Numbered from the stretch's first letter, positions 47,707-59,494 are shown. The stretch: 64,000 nucleotides of DNA from an uncultured Bacteroidales bacterium (GCA_902799555.1 CADCBB010000011.1:24592-88591); one strand, 5' to 3'. The notes: generated from the letters alone by a model not told the origin. Made by a program: numbers and translations.

Positions 47707-50700
47707 TTACTGCGCCTTTTGTCCGGTTATTGTATAGATTTCTTCTCCACGTAGGATATACACCTTATCATCAATCAGCACCTTCATAATTTGCGATTGG
47801 TCATCGGTAATGACTGATTGTTCCATATCGGTGGTTACCGCCGGAGCATTGCTTCGTACCAGTTTAAGACCATAGTGCTCATTCGTTCCCTTCTCGAAGG
47901 AAACCGTATATGGTGCATAGTTCAGATTCCATATTACACGATTGTCATACGTTAGATAGAGAATATCTCCATCCTCAACAGCCTTTGCGCTGATTTCATA
48001 TTCTCCAGCTTGCGGTACAAAGATTCCCAACGGATAGGCTGCAACGTTATTCACAGGAGCCATCGTGTTTACTGCTAATTGGGCATTATAGCGTGCAATC
48101 CACATTTGTGCGCGAACCGAACTGACTCCCATTTTCGCTACATCTATGTCATTGGTATAGACATCTGCCTCTTTATCTTCATCTGCTTTCACATAGATGC
48201 AATCCGCAAACTTGCCGTTCGCCTTAATATCCACCTCATAGTATTGTGGTGCATTTTTGCGTACCGCTTCACGACGTGGTGCAGCAGAAGAAGTGGAAGC
48301 ATACGGATTGATCGTCACCTCAGATTGCTCCGGATTAGCTTGTACAAACACCGCCGTACCAACTACAAACTCCATATCAGCCATCTGTTTGGTCATAAAT
48401 CCGTCAGACTTCATAGTATCTCCGTTGTGTACAAAACACCATGTTACACCCGCAGTCATCTTGGTGTGATAGGTCTTGGGATTCGCAATAGCATTCCATC
48501 CCTCGTCCTTGGTATTACTTCCGGAATAGTAAGAAACATTCAGAGCCTCATCAGAAGTAATGGCTGCACCGGCTGCTTTTGCAAAACGAACCGTACCTGT
48601 CGGCTTGATAAAGCCAATCATGTATGCTTTACCCGGAGTCAGCGTACCATCGCCATCCTCGACATAGTCCCAGCAATGACGGCCCGGTCCTTGCGCTGCA
48701 CGCTTTTCTCCATTATAATAGATAATATCATAATCGCGTCCCAGCGTCAACTCTTTATGACAGTCATTACCCTGCTTGTCTTTGATTTCTATCAGCTTAG
48801 TATCAAACAGACTACCAATCTTCCAAGGCACACCGAAAGCATGCCAGTGACGCGCCCAAGTATTGAGCGTCAAATCATAGTAAACATCGGTATTCTCAGT
48901 ATTGATATACTCTGCACCGGTAATCTCGCCGGAAGTTGCATTATCCGCATCACCGTCACCTGCTGTAGCTTGCAGAATGAGCGTATTGGTTGTCAATGTT
49001 GCATTCTGCTCTACTTGCAGTTTTCCGGTCGTTTCTACCGTAGTAGTTATTACCTCTACCGTCTGCTCCGATTCAATAACAATCGGTTCGTACGAATTTT
49101 CCGAAGCAATAATATCAGATTGGTATTGCGCCTTATACGTAGCAGGACCTACTACATCCACAATGCTCGGTGACCAGCCGATAAAGGTACGAGTAATGCG
49201 TTCATCATTATTGCTGCTAGCAGGCGTTCCTTTATACGCAGGTGTTGCTCCGTATTGCAAAGTGGAGGATTGCAGTACTGCATTATTATCATTCACAAAG
49301 CGAATCGTGTAAGAGCGCACGGATGCAGTATAGATAGCCGTATAAATAGCATCACCCGTTACAATAGGCAGTTCATCAACTGCATATTGAACATGATTGA
49401 CATCCGACCAACCGGTTAACGGATAGGTATATTGAGCAGTTGCCTCTTTCACATAATCATACGAAGGTCTGCTATTATAATCCCATGGCTCGGTTTTAAT
49501 CACATCCGTTCCATCCATCCAAGTGATGTTATATTTATTCGGTGTCCACTGTGCTACACAATGTGTGTCGCTTGCAGGCATTGTACCGGAAACAGCCGGG
49601 CTCCAACCACTGAAGGTATAGCCTGTCTTAGTCGGTGTATTCGGAGCTATAATGGATGCACCGAATTTCACAGGACCATTGGTGTAAGAACCGGTCAATG
49701 CATCACCGTCCGTAGCCCAAGATAATTCGTAACTATTACGCGTGTATTGATAGGTTACTACGCGCGAGCCGTCTGCAAGGATAGTTACCGTCTGACCAGC
49801 CGGAGCTTCAAAGCCCTCGTAAGACTTGCGAGCAGGAGTTACACTTGCACCTGTCGTGCCCGTCAGATTGTCTGTCTCTTCCAGATCATAACCGTCACCT
49901 GCTACATTCTGCTTGTAGTGCTCTACCTTATAAGCAGTGTTAGTGTTTGCTGTCCAGCTTGCAGTAATCGTCAAATCAGCATCAGGCATAGACGTTGCAT
50001 TGCTACTCCATCCTGCAAACGTATAACCTGTTTTGCTCAAAGTCGGATAGGTAATAGCACTACCGTATGCCAATGAGTTGTTTGCCTCCGTGTAATTGCC
50101 GGAAGGAGTTCCGCCATCAAAGTTCCATGCAAGTTTGTGCGTATTCACGGTCCACTGAGCTACACATTCCACATCTTCTGCCGGCATTACAGTCGGTACT
50201 GCAGGAAGCCAACCATTGAACGTGTAGCCTTCACGAGTTGGATCAGCAGGAGCCACTACATCGGAGCCGACTTCCTGCTCAATAGGATTGATGATCGTAG
50301 CACCGGAACCTGTCTCAAACGTAATCGCATAGCGCTTCGGCACCTGTGTAAAGCCAAGTGACTTGTATGTTGCATTGGCAGTAGCTGCCACAAGTGTCTT
50401 GTTCCAGCCTTTCCATTCGTAGCTGTATGCAGCAGTAGAAGGTTTATACAGGTTAGCGTGTGTAGGTACCGTACCGCAATCCACGATAGTCTGGTCAATC
50501 TCCTCTGCTGACTCATCGAGCCAGGTGATGGTGTATGTCTTGGTCTTCCACTTCGCATAGAGAATGATATCGTGATCACCCATCTTGTCGTTGGCGAAAT
50601 CCCACTCCTCATTAAGACCTGTATCTTTGTACCAACCTGCTATATGCAGGCAACCAATGAGCTGATCTGCAGGACGCTCAACGGCTGCACCTTCTGCTAC

Positions 50701-53700
50701 AGTAAGCGCAGCCGGAGTAGATGCAGATGGATTGTTGATAACGAACGATACGTTATGCGAGATAACGAGGTCATAACGCGGCGTGTAGGTAGCAGGACCG
50801 GTCACTGCAACCGGTTCCGGATCCCAACCGATAAAGGTATACGCGTAGTTAGAAACCGCACCGGACATATAAGGTGTAGCGCCATTATATACCGGCACCT
50901 CATCGTATGCCACCATCTGCACATAGTCCGTACCCATACCGTCAATATTAGCGAAAGTAATCGGGTACTTCACAGCACGCTGAGCGAAGTGAGCGGTATA
51001 AACCGCATCCTTGCTTACCGAAGGCAGTTCGTTCGCAGCATATACATGGTCATCCGAAGCATCCTTCCATCCGTCAAAATCATAAGCATACTTAGGCGTA
51101 GAAGCCTTCGTCTGTGCCTCACCGGCATATACCGGCTGCACGCCATCTTCTATATTCGACTGCTGAAGAACGACGCTACCATCTTCATTCTTGAAGGTAA
51201 TCTGGTGTGCATCATCTACAATCTTGTAGTTATAGCCCTCTGCCTTCTCCGGTTCAGTAGTTAATGCAACCACTTTCTTTGGCGAAGCAAATCCAGCCAA
51301 TTCTGTATCCGTATCATAGAATCCCGCATTCAAGTGGATCGTTGCACCACCGGTATTCGAAACCGTCTTGGCAGACGATTTAAACTTACCGCCATTGACA
51401 TTAATCGTCGCAGCGGCTGCATCGGCAGTTGTCTCGATAGCATAGCCGGCAGTAGTAAGAGCATTCGCCGTGAATACACCACCGTTGATAGTAAGCGTCT
51501 TAGCAGCCGTTACATAGAATGCATCTGCGATAGTCGTTCTTGTAGTTGTAGCAGTAATCACCACATCATGTTCATTCGTCACCGTAGTATTACCTAAGAC
51601 ACGCACACCATACGCCTTGGTTTGTGCTTGTGCATTAATGGTACCTCCGGTAATGGTAACCGTTCCACCATTGTTATACAAACCATAAGCAAGGTCGATA
51701 TTCGTTATACCTTCCACCGTACCGCCACTCATATTGCATGCATAGCCGGAAGAAACCAACACACCACATGCATAGTAGGAAGTGGTACTGGAAGTATGAG
51801 TGTTCTCAGCACGGATATGACCTCCTTCTATATTCAGTGTACCCTTTGTGACATAAACAGCAACAAGTTGACCAGTTGTAGCATATTTAGTTCCTATCTT
51901 ACCACCTCCTTGCGAGTCGCGAATCGTGAGGGTCTTACCTGCTGTATTCAGATTAAGCAGTTTATTTGCAGTACCGCTCAAGGTATGGCCATTCAAATCA
52001 AGGGTGAACGTTTGGCTTATAGTCTGTGATCCCAGGCCACCGACATCGGTTAATAAGGTCAGTGTGCTGTTCTCCCCAGTTTTGGCATCATTGGCTGCAC
52101 CAAGTGCACTTGACCATGCAGTATAATTGGTCGTTTTACCGGCAGACGTGGTCACACTGGCAATATTGAGCAAGTAGGTTGCTGTATATGTAACATCTTC
52201 CGTAGCCTTCATTATACCCGGATTCCAAGCAGAGAACGAATAACCTTCTTTCGTCGGATTGGATGGCTTGGTCGGAGTTACATTATAATTCACCTTATCC
52301 TCGCGAATCAGCGTTCCATCTTCATCCTCCCAACGAATAGTGTATTGGTTGATAGAGAAGGTGGCCGTATATATTTGATCCGAAGCGCCCACAGCTGTAA
52401 TACCCGGAGTCCAACCGGTGAAGGTGTAACCCTCCTTAACAGGATCTGCGTGTGTCGGGGTCTGCCCCGAAGCATACTCCATATGGTCAATCTCATTACC
52501 TTTATCGTCCTTCCACGTTACCATGAACTTCTTAGCAACTGCAGTGAACGAAGCCGTATAGGTTGCGTCCCCAGTTACCTCAGCCAACGGAGTGTTCCAA
52601 GAAGCAAACTCAAAAGAATTGGTAGCCGTAGCAGTTTTCTCCGGGATACCATTAGTAAGCGGATAAACGGCTGTAGATCCCTTAGGCTGCAAGCCACTCC
52701 AGAGCGTATGATCTTCATCATCCTTGAAGGTAATCGTATAAGCCTCCGCTACCTCATACGGATATGTTGCCTTGTAATCAGGGTGCACGCAGTTTAGTAC
52801 ATGATACGGATCATTTACATAATTCTTGGTTGCAGTAGTTGATGTCAATCCAGTATTGTCGCTGAAGTGACCACCTGTTACTACATTATATTCTTTCAAG
52901 GCTGATACATACATACCGGAGGTTGTCGTTCCATTTGTTTGGAAGAAACCGCCCTTGATATAACAGGTTGGATAGGCCGTTGCTGTTCCAAGGGTTTGTG
53001 TGGTATACACATGCGTCGAGTACGCCTTTGTGCCATTAGACGGAGTCATGATGAACGTACCGCCATTAATCGTTGCTGTTCCGGCAATAGCATAATTTTT
53101 CTTTGTATCTGCCACACCACCAATCACGACCTTGGCTGCAGCAAAATTCTTGGTGGTACCACGGACCTGTACACCGTATGCTTCAGAACCATTCCATGTC
53201 TTAACATTGAACGTACCGCCATTCACCTCTAATTCTCCAGCATAGCCGAAACCATAATTTGTATCATATTCATCTGCCCATGCAGATACGCCTACTGCAG
53301 TAGATGTTCCCGCTGTTACATTGAATGTACCGCCATCAATGGTTGTTTTACCATCTCGAGCACATACACCATAGGCAGTAGATGTTTTCGTCTGAAGATT
53401 AAACGTACCGCCATCAACAGTTGTAGTACCATACGAACGAATACCCTCAACAGTAGAAGATGTTTGTGATTCCACATTAAACGTTCCGCCATGCACATTC
53501 AGCACACCACGCCCCACTTTGACACGGCCGAGTTCAGTCGTACGAACAAGATTACTGTAATGCGTTCCTGCACCGATGGCAGTAGAACCGAATGTTGTTA
53601 CATTGAATGTACCACCATTGATAGTTATCTCACCACCTTCTACATATGTACCAAATCGATACGGGTAGTAGTTAGCCGTAAGACCGTTCGTAGTCGTTGT

Positions 53701-56700
53701 TCCTTCTTCATTGACAGCATAGTACTCTTTTCTGCTTGATTCAGAACGCGCATTAAACTTGGTCTGATTCAATTCGGCATTGGTTGCCAAAGCGTATGCG
53801 CCATAAGCAGTAGTAGAATTCGGAGTTGTTACGTTAACCGTCACTCCTTCATTCACTATCACATTACCATGCGTATGCAAACCAAGGTCAGAACTAATCC
53901 AACCATTAGCAGACACACCATATGCGGTAGTAGTAGTTGCTGTCGAGTTAATCTCAACGCCGGAATTCAGCGTTAGCGTACCGGCCCAGCCATAGACTCC
54001 GTATGCAGTAGATGTTCCGGTGCTCACATTGATAGTTCCGCCATTGACCGTCGTAATACCACCATTGCTGATACCATAGCCGGTGTCCGTCATCGTCTCT
54101 GCGCTGAAGGTACCATCGTTGATGGTAACCTCCGCCATACCGGCAGTGTTGCCAGTCGGATCACCGGGACAAACAGAACGGTTACAATACACTGCATAAG
54201 CACTAGTGCTATTTGCTGATTTAGCACGATAAGTACCACTATTGATCGTTACTTTGGCGCCTGCCACATGCCATCCAATATGATATTGATAAACTTGTTT
54301 GTCTGTAGCAGCGATAGCTTCGTGGCTTATATCACCATCATTATTGTCTGCACTTACATACCATGTTTTCTTGTCATTTGCACTCAATTTTGAATACCGA
54401 ACACGATTGGACCAGATATTTGCTGCAGAGGCATATATCGCATACGCATTCGTTGAAACGGTTGTCTCTGCATACACATCTGCGTTGTCGATAATCGCCT
54501 CTCCCCACAGCATACCACCATGAGCTGCTGAAACTTGTGCCGACATCAAAATACCATACGCAGTACTCGTCGCTTGTGAAAAGATTTTTACATTCTTAAT
54601 CACGTGAGGGGTAATAGTCTTATTATCCTTATAGGAATTAAATGTACCCGCGCTATATATACCATACGAATTCGAGCTCCTCTCAACAATCGCATTAATC
54701 GTTCCACCCGTAATATTCAGTTTACAGGAAGCCTTATTTGAATAGGTTCCATCTGTGGGTTTATACGTATTATCAGATGTATTATCCGATTTCTTACCAT
54801 TGGCTGTAGCATAGTTACTATAACCAAAAATACCATATGCATATGTGCTATACGATTTCGCATTTACCGTACCACCGGTCATATTAATCGTAGAATAGTA
54901 CGAATTGGCATCCACCGCATTTACGGATGCATGTCCATAAATACCATACGCATACGTACCGGCTGCCGTTGTCCCACCGGCAGATGTTACGGCTTCCGTC
55001 TTACCTTCTACTGTACCATCATTCATATTGACGATGCCATATGAGAGAATTCCATATGCATAGTTCGGCGCAATACCCGTAACCTTGCCTCCATTTATGG
55101 TAATCTTACTTGTCGTAGCCGTTGCCGCCGAGGATGCTCCATATACACCAAATGCATTTCGGTGCGCCTTCGCTTCGAGTTCACCGTCGTTAATTTCCAG
55201 TGATTGCCCTGCAGCCAAGTTTATAGCCGCAGCCTGGCATGAGGTGTTGCTTGCATATACAGCAGCGTTCTCCATATAGATGCGGCCTCCATTCATCACC
55301 ACATTACCTTTCGTTACATTGAGACCACTTATCTTTTTATTGCCGGCACCATAAATCAACATCTGACCATTCCCCTTGTCGCTGCTATCGGTGATATACA
55401 ACTTGGCTGTGGTGTTCATATTCATGAAGTAAGTCGAACTACCAATATTCGCCGTTAAGGTATAACCATTCAGGTCAATGGTAAACTCCGTGGATTTGCC
55501 GTTCGGTGCAAGAGTAGCAACTGCCTTGGTCGCCACAGCATCATCCAACAGCGTTACCGTCGGGTTGACATATTGCCCTAAGTACAGCATCGCATCATCC
55601 CATGTCAAGAAGTCTTTACGCTCCGTACTAGTCGAGATACGTACTTTTTCCTTTACCGGCTGCCACGAGAAGGTAGCATCATCAAACTCATAGTAATGCC
55701 TAATGCTCTGGTCATCGGTAGTGTAATAGTATGAGCCTTCTTCTGCAACTTTCGTCCACTGGTCATTCAACCAGATATACGGATCTCCCAACACCTCGTA
55801 TGCCCTGTACGTGTCAGGAATCTTCGTCGCATGCTGCCATACACAACCATCGAAAAGCATGTAGTAGTCGCTATGATCAGCCACATTGACATATACTTCG
55901 TCATACTCATCCTTCTCAAGCTCTACGAACTCTGTACCGACAAGCGCTTTCTTCACATCGTCAACTGTGTACATACAGTTCTCGTCAATCTCACCAACCG
56001 ATGCCCATAAGCAGTTACCGGTGGTAAAGGTATAGAGGTTGTTATCCGAACCACTATAGAGCGCATCGTTCAGTTTAACCAGCTGTACCCATTTGGAGAC
56101 GGCATCCGTAGAAGCATTATTATAGTAATAGTAATGCCCATCTATGCCTCTGTAGGTCTTACTACCGCAGAAGGAGTTATCCAATTCTACATTCACCCAC
56201 TTATAGCCTGCACTCAATCCGGTTTTGTCAGAGGAATAGACAGCCGGAGTAGTCACGCTGTTACCTGCATTGCCATTATCCAAATAGGTAAAAGTATGCG
56301 TATGGTTGGTGGCATTCTCATCTTTGGCAGAACCTGCAAACCAACGACCATGCACATTATGGAAAGTAGTACTCGACAGGCTCTTGGTGTAAGTGCCGTT
56401 TTCATTATGCAAGTTAGCAGCCGGAACAGGATCTAATTTGGTTACGTAGCAATCAAAGTTCTTAATATAACTATATCTTGCGCGGTAATCCGTAGCAGTA
56501 GTTCCAGAACCAATTACTTGATATAATGTTGCAGATGTAGTAGGAATTGCCCCTTCATATATCAGTTTTCCGCCTCCGTTTCCACATATATCTGCTCCAG
56601 ATGCTGTGGCATACAATTTTGCAGAACTGCCGATAGTCATCGTTCCATCCACAATCAATTTTGCATCTTCGAAATCTTCAAATTTCGAAATATCCTGTTT

Positions 56701-59427
56701 TTTATTAACTGTAAATGGCGGATAATATACTCGGAAATAAGCACTGAAAGCATATGGTCCCCAATGATTTACATCGTACAAATATAAATTTGTATTCAAT
56801 GTCAATGATGCATTATCGCGAATCTCCAAAATTGCACCAGGAAGCAGACACATCTCATTTTTTAGCACCACATTGGAATTATCAAAAATAACATGCATCG
56901 TACTAGGTAATGGTAATATAAAGTCTTTGGAATCTATATCTACACTTGCAATCGACACCGAAACATTGAATTTTAAGTTGGAAAAACTCGAATTTCCACT
57001 CAGTTGTATGCAAAAATGTGATGTTGTCGGATCGTACCATTTTGTTATCGTTGCGCCAGAACCATTCAGTAAGAACATGGCATTAGAGTTGGCTATCAAC
57101 GATATACATACCGTTGAATTCATTTCTCCGGGATTCATGGAAACTACTGTTTTTTCTGTAGCGCCATACTTAACCGCTAAAGGAACCTCGATATTTTGGA
57201 TGAAATAACTATTTAAAGGAAATACTTTATAACTATTACGTCCTCCATACAAACCCAATGTGGCCGTTCCTCCCTTCATATCTCCCATCACAAAGTTCTC
57301 ATATACAGTAGCACCAGAATTGGCTGTAATAGTTCCCACGTTGCGCGTATTGTTGCCGTCCAACATATTTTGGCCGGTAATATAGCCAAAGCAATATAGT
57401 TTTCCGTTTACCTCAATATGTCCTCCATCTGCCATATGAATACGGCCAAGAGGACCAACAGGACGGCCTGGTCCACCTGCGGTTTCCGTGATTCCTTGCG
57501 TATTACTTAAGTGTTTTCCTGCCACATAAAGTGTTCCGTTCACGGTCAGGTTTGCCCCTTTAGCGAAGGTAAGCGTTCTATATGCCGTTGGGGTTTCATA
57601 TTTTTGCGTAGCCATATTCTCAAAACTACTCTCCGACGTAACCATTGTATTCGCATCATCATACGGCACCAACAATGTCACACCGCTCGAAATGGTGTAG
57701 TCTCCCGGAGGAAGAATACCATCACGAGCCACAATGATAGTTTTATTGCTACCGCTTGATGCCACCGAGTTCGCCTCTGTCAAAGTAGTATACGTGATGT
57801 TACCCACCTTGAAGGTAGCCAATCCATCAGCAGGATACACCCTAAACGTCTTGGTCTGCACCGGAACAGCATCGTGTGCAAGGTCTTGACCCTGCGTAAA
57901 GGTAAGGGTCACCATACCGGCAGCCACCGTCGCAGACGTATTAGCAATCGAACGCATCGTCGGAATAACGCTCTCGTCTTCCGATACCAAGTTCCATGCA
58001 CCCGCAGAGTTGGTCTCCACAAAGTCCGTCCAACTATAGGTATTTCCGGCAATAAGAGCCGGATCTTTCCAGTCGAACTCTACCGGTTCCTTGGTAACAT
58101 TGATTTTGATGCTAGTATTCGCAATCTCATTCCATTTCCACGTTGCATCCTGATGGAAAGTGAGCGTAACACCATTCACCTCCTTGGGGAGAGAGAGTGC
58201 AGTTACCGGAGCAGCAATACTCGGCAGATTGGTCGGATCGCTGGATGTCAGCGTCCAACTCTGCTCGCACTCAGCAGGAGTGAACGTAAACAGATTGCTC
58301 ACCGCCAGATTCGTGCCTACTACAAAATTAGGCAACGGATCTGCCCACGCGAATTGCGGAGTAAGTTTGTTTACCGTAAAAGTGAAGGTCTGTTGACCCG
58401 CCTTCCAAAGCACACCATTGGCATCTTCGCCGGCTGCCTGTGTAAAAGTAACAGTCACCGTACCGGCACGATTGGCAGTAAAGGTCTTCGTCGAAGGATC
58501 ATAGGTCATGACCGGATTGGTCTCTCCAGCATCTACATACGACGGAGTACCCCACGAATACGTATTGCCTGCCGTTTCCGTTACCAGATTTATCGTTTCG
58601 CCTATTTGCAAAGTCTTGGATGTTCCTGCAATACCATACAACGACCAAGACGGAGTGGTCTCTACCTTCTCAAACTTCGCATATAAGGTCAGTTGAGGAG
58701 TGGATGGCTCTGAATTGACATTAGATGTAATACTTGTGGAATACGATGCGCTCTCGCTAACCAATGTCGATTGCGTACCGGCCGCATCGGAATACCAACC
58801 CTTAAACTCCGTTCCAGTACGTTTCTGCGCATAGAAATATACGGTCTTGGTTGCATTTGCAGTAGAAGCATCCGTACCATTCTGCGTAGCTGTAATCGTC
58901 ATGTCAGAAGCCTGATAAGCAGGAGTAGTATTCGTAAAGCTTATGTACACATCACCAAGATTGGCAGAACCCGTCGCCAAATCCGCCTTCGCCTTAAATT
59001 GGAAAACCTTGACGAAAGTAGCGTGAAGAGTCTTCGTAGTAGGACTACTTTGAGAACCTGAAGCCGAGAACGTCAATGTATATGGACTATTCGTTCCGCT
59101 TGCGTCTCCACTCCATCCTTTGAAAGCCCAACCTGTAGCCGGCTTCGCAAAAGCATAGTAGGTCTTAGTGTCACTATCACTTGATCCACCGCAATTCCAT
59201 GTTTCCGTGGTGTTTCCACTTGTAGCATTTTGGCTCGTTGCCAAATACACGGAACCCTCTCCAGTCTTATCCACCGTCGCCTTGCCATAGTGCGTACCAT
59301 GTGCCCACGCATTGCCAATGCCGATGGTAAGCAGCACTAATACCATCGCCGCATAGCGGAAGAGGTTCAGGTTTGCCCCGCTCCCGCGACGAAGAACTTG
59401 ATTAAACATATTCAAAAATCTTTTCAT
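47707..59427 (-). CDS. Giant surface adhesin-like protein (3906 residues), InlB-type repeats and parallel-helix blocks
   Basis: Long signal peptide (hydrophobic VLVLLTIGIGNAWA at about residues 29-42). Residues about 45-480 contain bacterial repeat domains ('GWSGDASGTNSPYTLTF'). About 480-1270 contain carbohydrate-active or pectate-lyase-like beta segments ('TVNGTLYVAGKHLSN'). Blocks of 'INGGTFNVxxxTSTAYGV' repeats (about 1350-2190) suggest a parallel beta-helix; shorter similar blocks occur at 2430-2700. InlB-type repeats ('YTATFSxNxYTIxWxDxDGTLI') fall around 2200-2430 and 2720-3430. A unique C-terminal region follows, then 'KVYILRGEEIYTITGQ'. The protein is probably exported by the type IX system and anchored at the surface. 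It has a strong promoter and a GC hairpin at its leader. Confidence 0.85.
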   Translation of the reverse strand: MKRFLNMFNQVLRRGSGANLNLFRYAAMVLVLLTIGIGNAWAHGTHYGKATVDKTGEGSVYLATSQNATSGNTTETWNCGGSSDSDTKTYYAFAKPATGWAFKGWSGDASGTNSPYTLTFSASGSQSSPTTKTLHATFVKVFQFKAKADLATGSANLGDVYISFTNTTPAYQASDMTITATQNGTDASTANATKTVYFYAQKRTGTEFKGWYSDAAGTQSTLVSESASYSTSITSNVNSEPSTPQLTLYAKFEKVETTPSWSLYGIAGTSKTLQIGETINLVTETAGNTYSWGTPSYVDAGETNPVMTYDPSTKTFTANRAGTVTVTFTQAAGEDANGVLWKAGQQTFTFTVNKLTPQFAWADPLPNFVVGTNLAVSNLFTFTPAECEQSWTLTSSDPTNLPSIAAPVTALSLPKEVNGVTLTFHQDATWKWNEIANTSIKINVTKEPVEFDWKDPALIAGNTYSWTDFVETNSAGAWNLVSEDESVIPTMRSIANTSATVAAGMVTLTFTQGQDLAHDAVPVQTKTFRVYPADGLATFKVGNITYTTLTEANSVASSGSNKTIIVARDGILPPGDYTISSGVTLLVPYDDANTMVTSESSFENMATQKYETPTAYRTLTFAKGANLTVNGTLYVAGKHLSNTQGITETAGGPGRPVGPLGRIHMADGGHIEVNGKLYCFGYITGQNMLDGNNTRNVGTITANSGATVYENFVMGDMKGGTATLGLYGGRNSYKVFPLNSYFIQNIEVPLAVKYGATEKTVVSMNPGEMNSTVCISLIANSNAMFLLNGSGATITKWYDPTTSHFCIQLSGNSSFSNLKFNVSVSIASVDIDSKDFILPLPSTMHVIFDNSNVVLKNEMCLLPGAILEIRDNASLTLNTNLYLYDVNHWGPYAFSAYFRVYYPPFTVNKKQDISKFEDFEDAKLIVDGTMTIGSSAKLYATASGADICGNGGGKLIYEGAIPTTSATLYQVIGSGTTATDYRARYSYIKNFDCYVTKLDPVPAANLHNENGTYTKSLSSTTFHNVHGRWFAGSAKDENATNHTHTFTYLDNGNAGNSVTTPAVYSSDKTGLSAGYKWVNVELDNSFCGSKTYRGIDGHYYYYNNASTDAVSKWVQLVKLNDALYSGSDNNLYTFTTGNCLWASVGEIDENCMYTVDDVKKALVGTEFVELEKDEYDEVYVNVADHSDYYMLFDGCVWQHATKIPDTYRAYEVLGDPYIWLNDQWTKVAEEGSYYYTTDDQSIRHYYEFDDATFSWQPVKEKVRISTSTERKDFLTWDDAMLYLGQYVNPTVTLLDDAVATKAVATLAPNGKSTEFTIDLNGYTLTANIGSSTYFMNMNTTAKLYITDSSDKGNGQMLIYGAGNKKISGLNVTKGNVVMNGGRIYMENAAVYASNTSCQAAAINLAAGQSLEINDGELEAKAHRNAFGVYGASSAATATTSKITINGGKVTGIAPNYAYGILSYGIVNMNDGTVEGKTEAVTSAGGTTAAGTYAYGIYGHASVNAVDANSYYSTINMTGGTVNAKSYSTYAYGIFGYSNYATANGKKSDNTSDNTYKPTDGTYSNKASCKLNITGGTINAIVERSSNSYGIYSAGTFNSYKDNKTITPHVIKNVKIFSQATSTAYGILMSAQVSAAHGGMLWGEAIIDNADVYAETTVSTNAYAIYASAANIWSNRVRYSKLSANDKKTWYVSADNNDGDISHEAIAATDKQVYQYHIGWHVAGAKVTINSGTYRAKSANSTSAYAVYCNRSVCPGDPTGNTAGMAEVTINDGTFSAETMTDTGYGISNGGITTVNGGTINVSTGTSTAYGVYGWAGTLTLNSGVEINSTATTTTAYGVSANGWISSDLGLHTHGNVIVNEGVTVNVTTPNSTTAYGAYALATNAELNQTKFNARSESSRKEYYAVNEEGTTTTNGLTANYYPYRFGTYVEGGEITINGGTFNVTTFGSTAIGAGTHYSNLVRTTELGRVKVGRGVLNVHGGTFNVESQTSSTVEGIRSYGTTTVDGGTFNLQTKTSTAYGVCARDGKTTIDGGTFNVTAGTSTAVGVSAWADEYDTNYGFGYAGELEVNGGTFNVKTWNGSEAYGVQVRGTTKNFAAAKVVIGGVADTKKNYAIAGTATINGGTFIMTPSNGTKAYSTHVYTTQTLGTATAYPTCYIKGGFFQTNGTTTSGMYVSALKEYNVVTGGHFSDNTGLTSTTATKNYVNDPYHVLNCVHPDYKATYPYEVAEAYTITFKDDEDHTLWSGLQPKGSTAVYPLTNGIPEKTATATNSFEFASWNTPLAEVTGDATYTASFTAVAKKFMVTWKDDKGNEIDHMEYASGQTPTHADPVKEGYTFTGWTPGITAVGASDQIYTATFSINQYTIRWEDEDGTLIREDKVNYNVTPTKPSNPTKEGYSFSAWNPGIMKATEDVTYTATYLLNIASVTTSAGKTTNYTAWSSALGAANDAKTGENSTLTLLTDVGGLGSQTISQTFTLDLNGHTLSGTANKLLNLNTAGKTLTIRDSQGGGKIGTKYATTGQLVAVYVTKGTLNIEGGHIRAENTHTSSTTSYYACGVLVSSGYACNMSGGTVEGITNIDLAYGLYNNGGTVTITGGTINAQAQTKAYGVRVLGNTTVTNEHDVVITATTTRTTIADAFYVTAAKTLTINGGVFTANALTTAGYAIETTADAAAATINVNGGKFKSSAKTVSNTGGATIHLNAGFYDTDTELAGFASPKKVVALTTEPEKAEGYNYKIVDDAHQITFKNEDGSVVLQQSNIEDGVQPVYAGEAQTKASTPKYAYDFDGWKDASDDHVYAANELPSVSKDAVYTAHFAQRAVKYPITFANIDGMGTDYVQMVAYDEVPVYNGATPYMSGAVSNYAYTFIGWDPEPVAVTGPATYTPRYDLVISHNVSFVINNPSASTPAALTVAEGAAVERPADQLIGCLHIAGWYKDTGLNEEWDFANDKMGDHDIILYAKWKTKTYTITWLDESAEEIDQTIVDCGTVPTHANLYKPSTAAYSYEWKGWNKTLVAATANATYKSLGFTQVPKRYAITFETGSGATIINPIEQEVGSDVVAPADPTREGYTFNGWLPAVPTVMPAEDVECVAQWTVNTHKLAWNFDGGTPSGNYTEANNSLAYGSAITYPTLSKTGYTFAGWSSNATSMPDADLTITASWTANTNTAYKVEHYKQNVAGDGYDLEETDNLTGTTGASVTPARKSYEGFEAPAGQTVTILADGSRVVTYQYTRNSYELSWATDGDALTGSYTNGPVKFGASIIAPNTPTKTGYTFSGWSPAVSGTMPASDTHCVAQWTPNKYNITWMDGTDVIKTEPWDYNSRPSYDYVKEATAQYTYPLTGWSDVNHVQYAVDELPIVTGDAIYTAIYTASVRSYTIRFVNDNNAVLQSSTLQYGATPAYKGTPASSNNDERITRTFIGWSPSIVDVVGPATYKAQYQSDIIASENSYEPIVIESEQTVEVITTTVETTGKLQVEQNATLTTNTLILQATAGDGDADNATSGEITGAEYINTENTDVYYDLTLNTWARHWHAFGVPWKIGSLFDTKLIEIKDKQGNDCHKELTLGRDYDIIYYNGEKRAAQGPGRHCWDYVEDGDGTLTPGKAYMIGFIKPTGTVRFAKAAGAAITSDEALNVSYYSGSNTKDEGWNAIANPKTYHTKMTAGVTWCFVHNGDTMKSDGFMTKQMADMEFVVGTAVFVQANPEQSEVTINPYASTSSAAPRREAVRKNAPQYYEVDIKANGKFADCIYVKADEDKEADVYTNDIDVAKMGVSSVRAQMWIARYNAQLAVNTMAPVNNVAAYPLGIFVPQAGEYEISAKAVEDGDILYLTYDNRVIWNLNYAPYTVSFEKGTNEHYGLKLVRSNAPAVTTDMEQSVITDDQSQIMKVLIDDKVYILRGEEIYTITGQKAQ

Positions 59428-59494
59428 ATTCTTTTGTATCTTTAATATCTATTTATATCTTGTTTTCTATGCGCTCTCGTACATACGCGTATAA

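Noticed and set aside
48079-49173. 364-codon plus-strand frame opposite the giant gene
   Set aside because: It is antisense to repetitive coding sequence of the 3906-residue protein; residue use is unnatural and no homologous pattern is visible.
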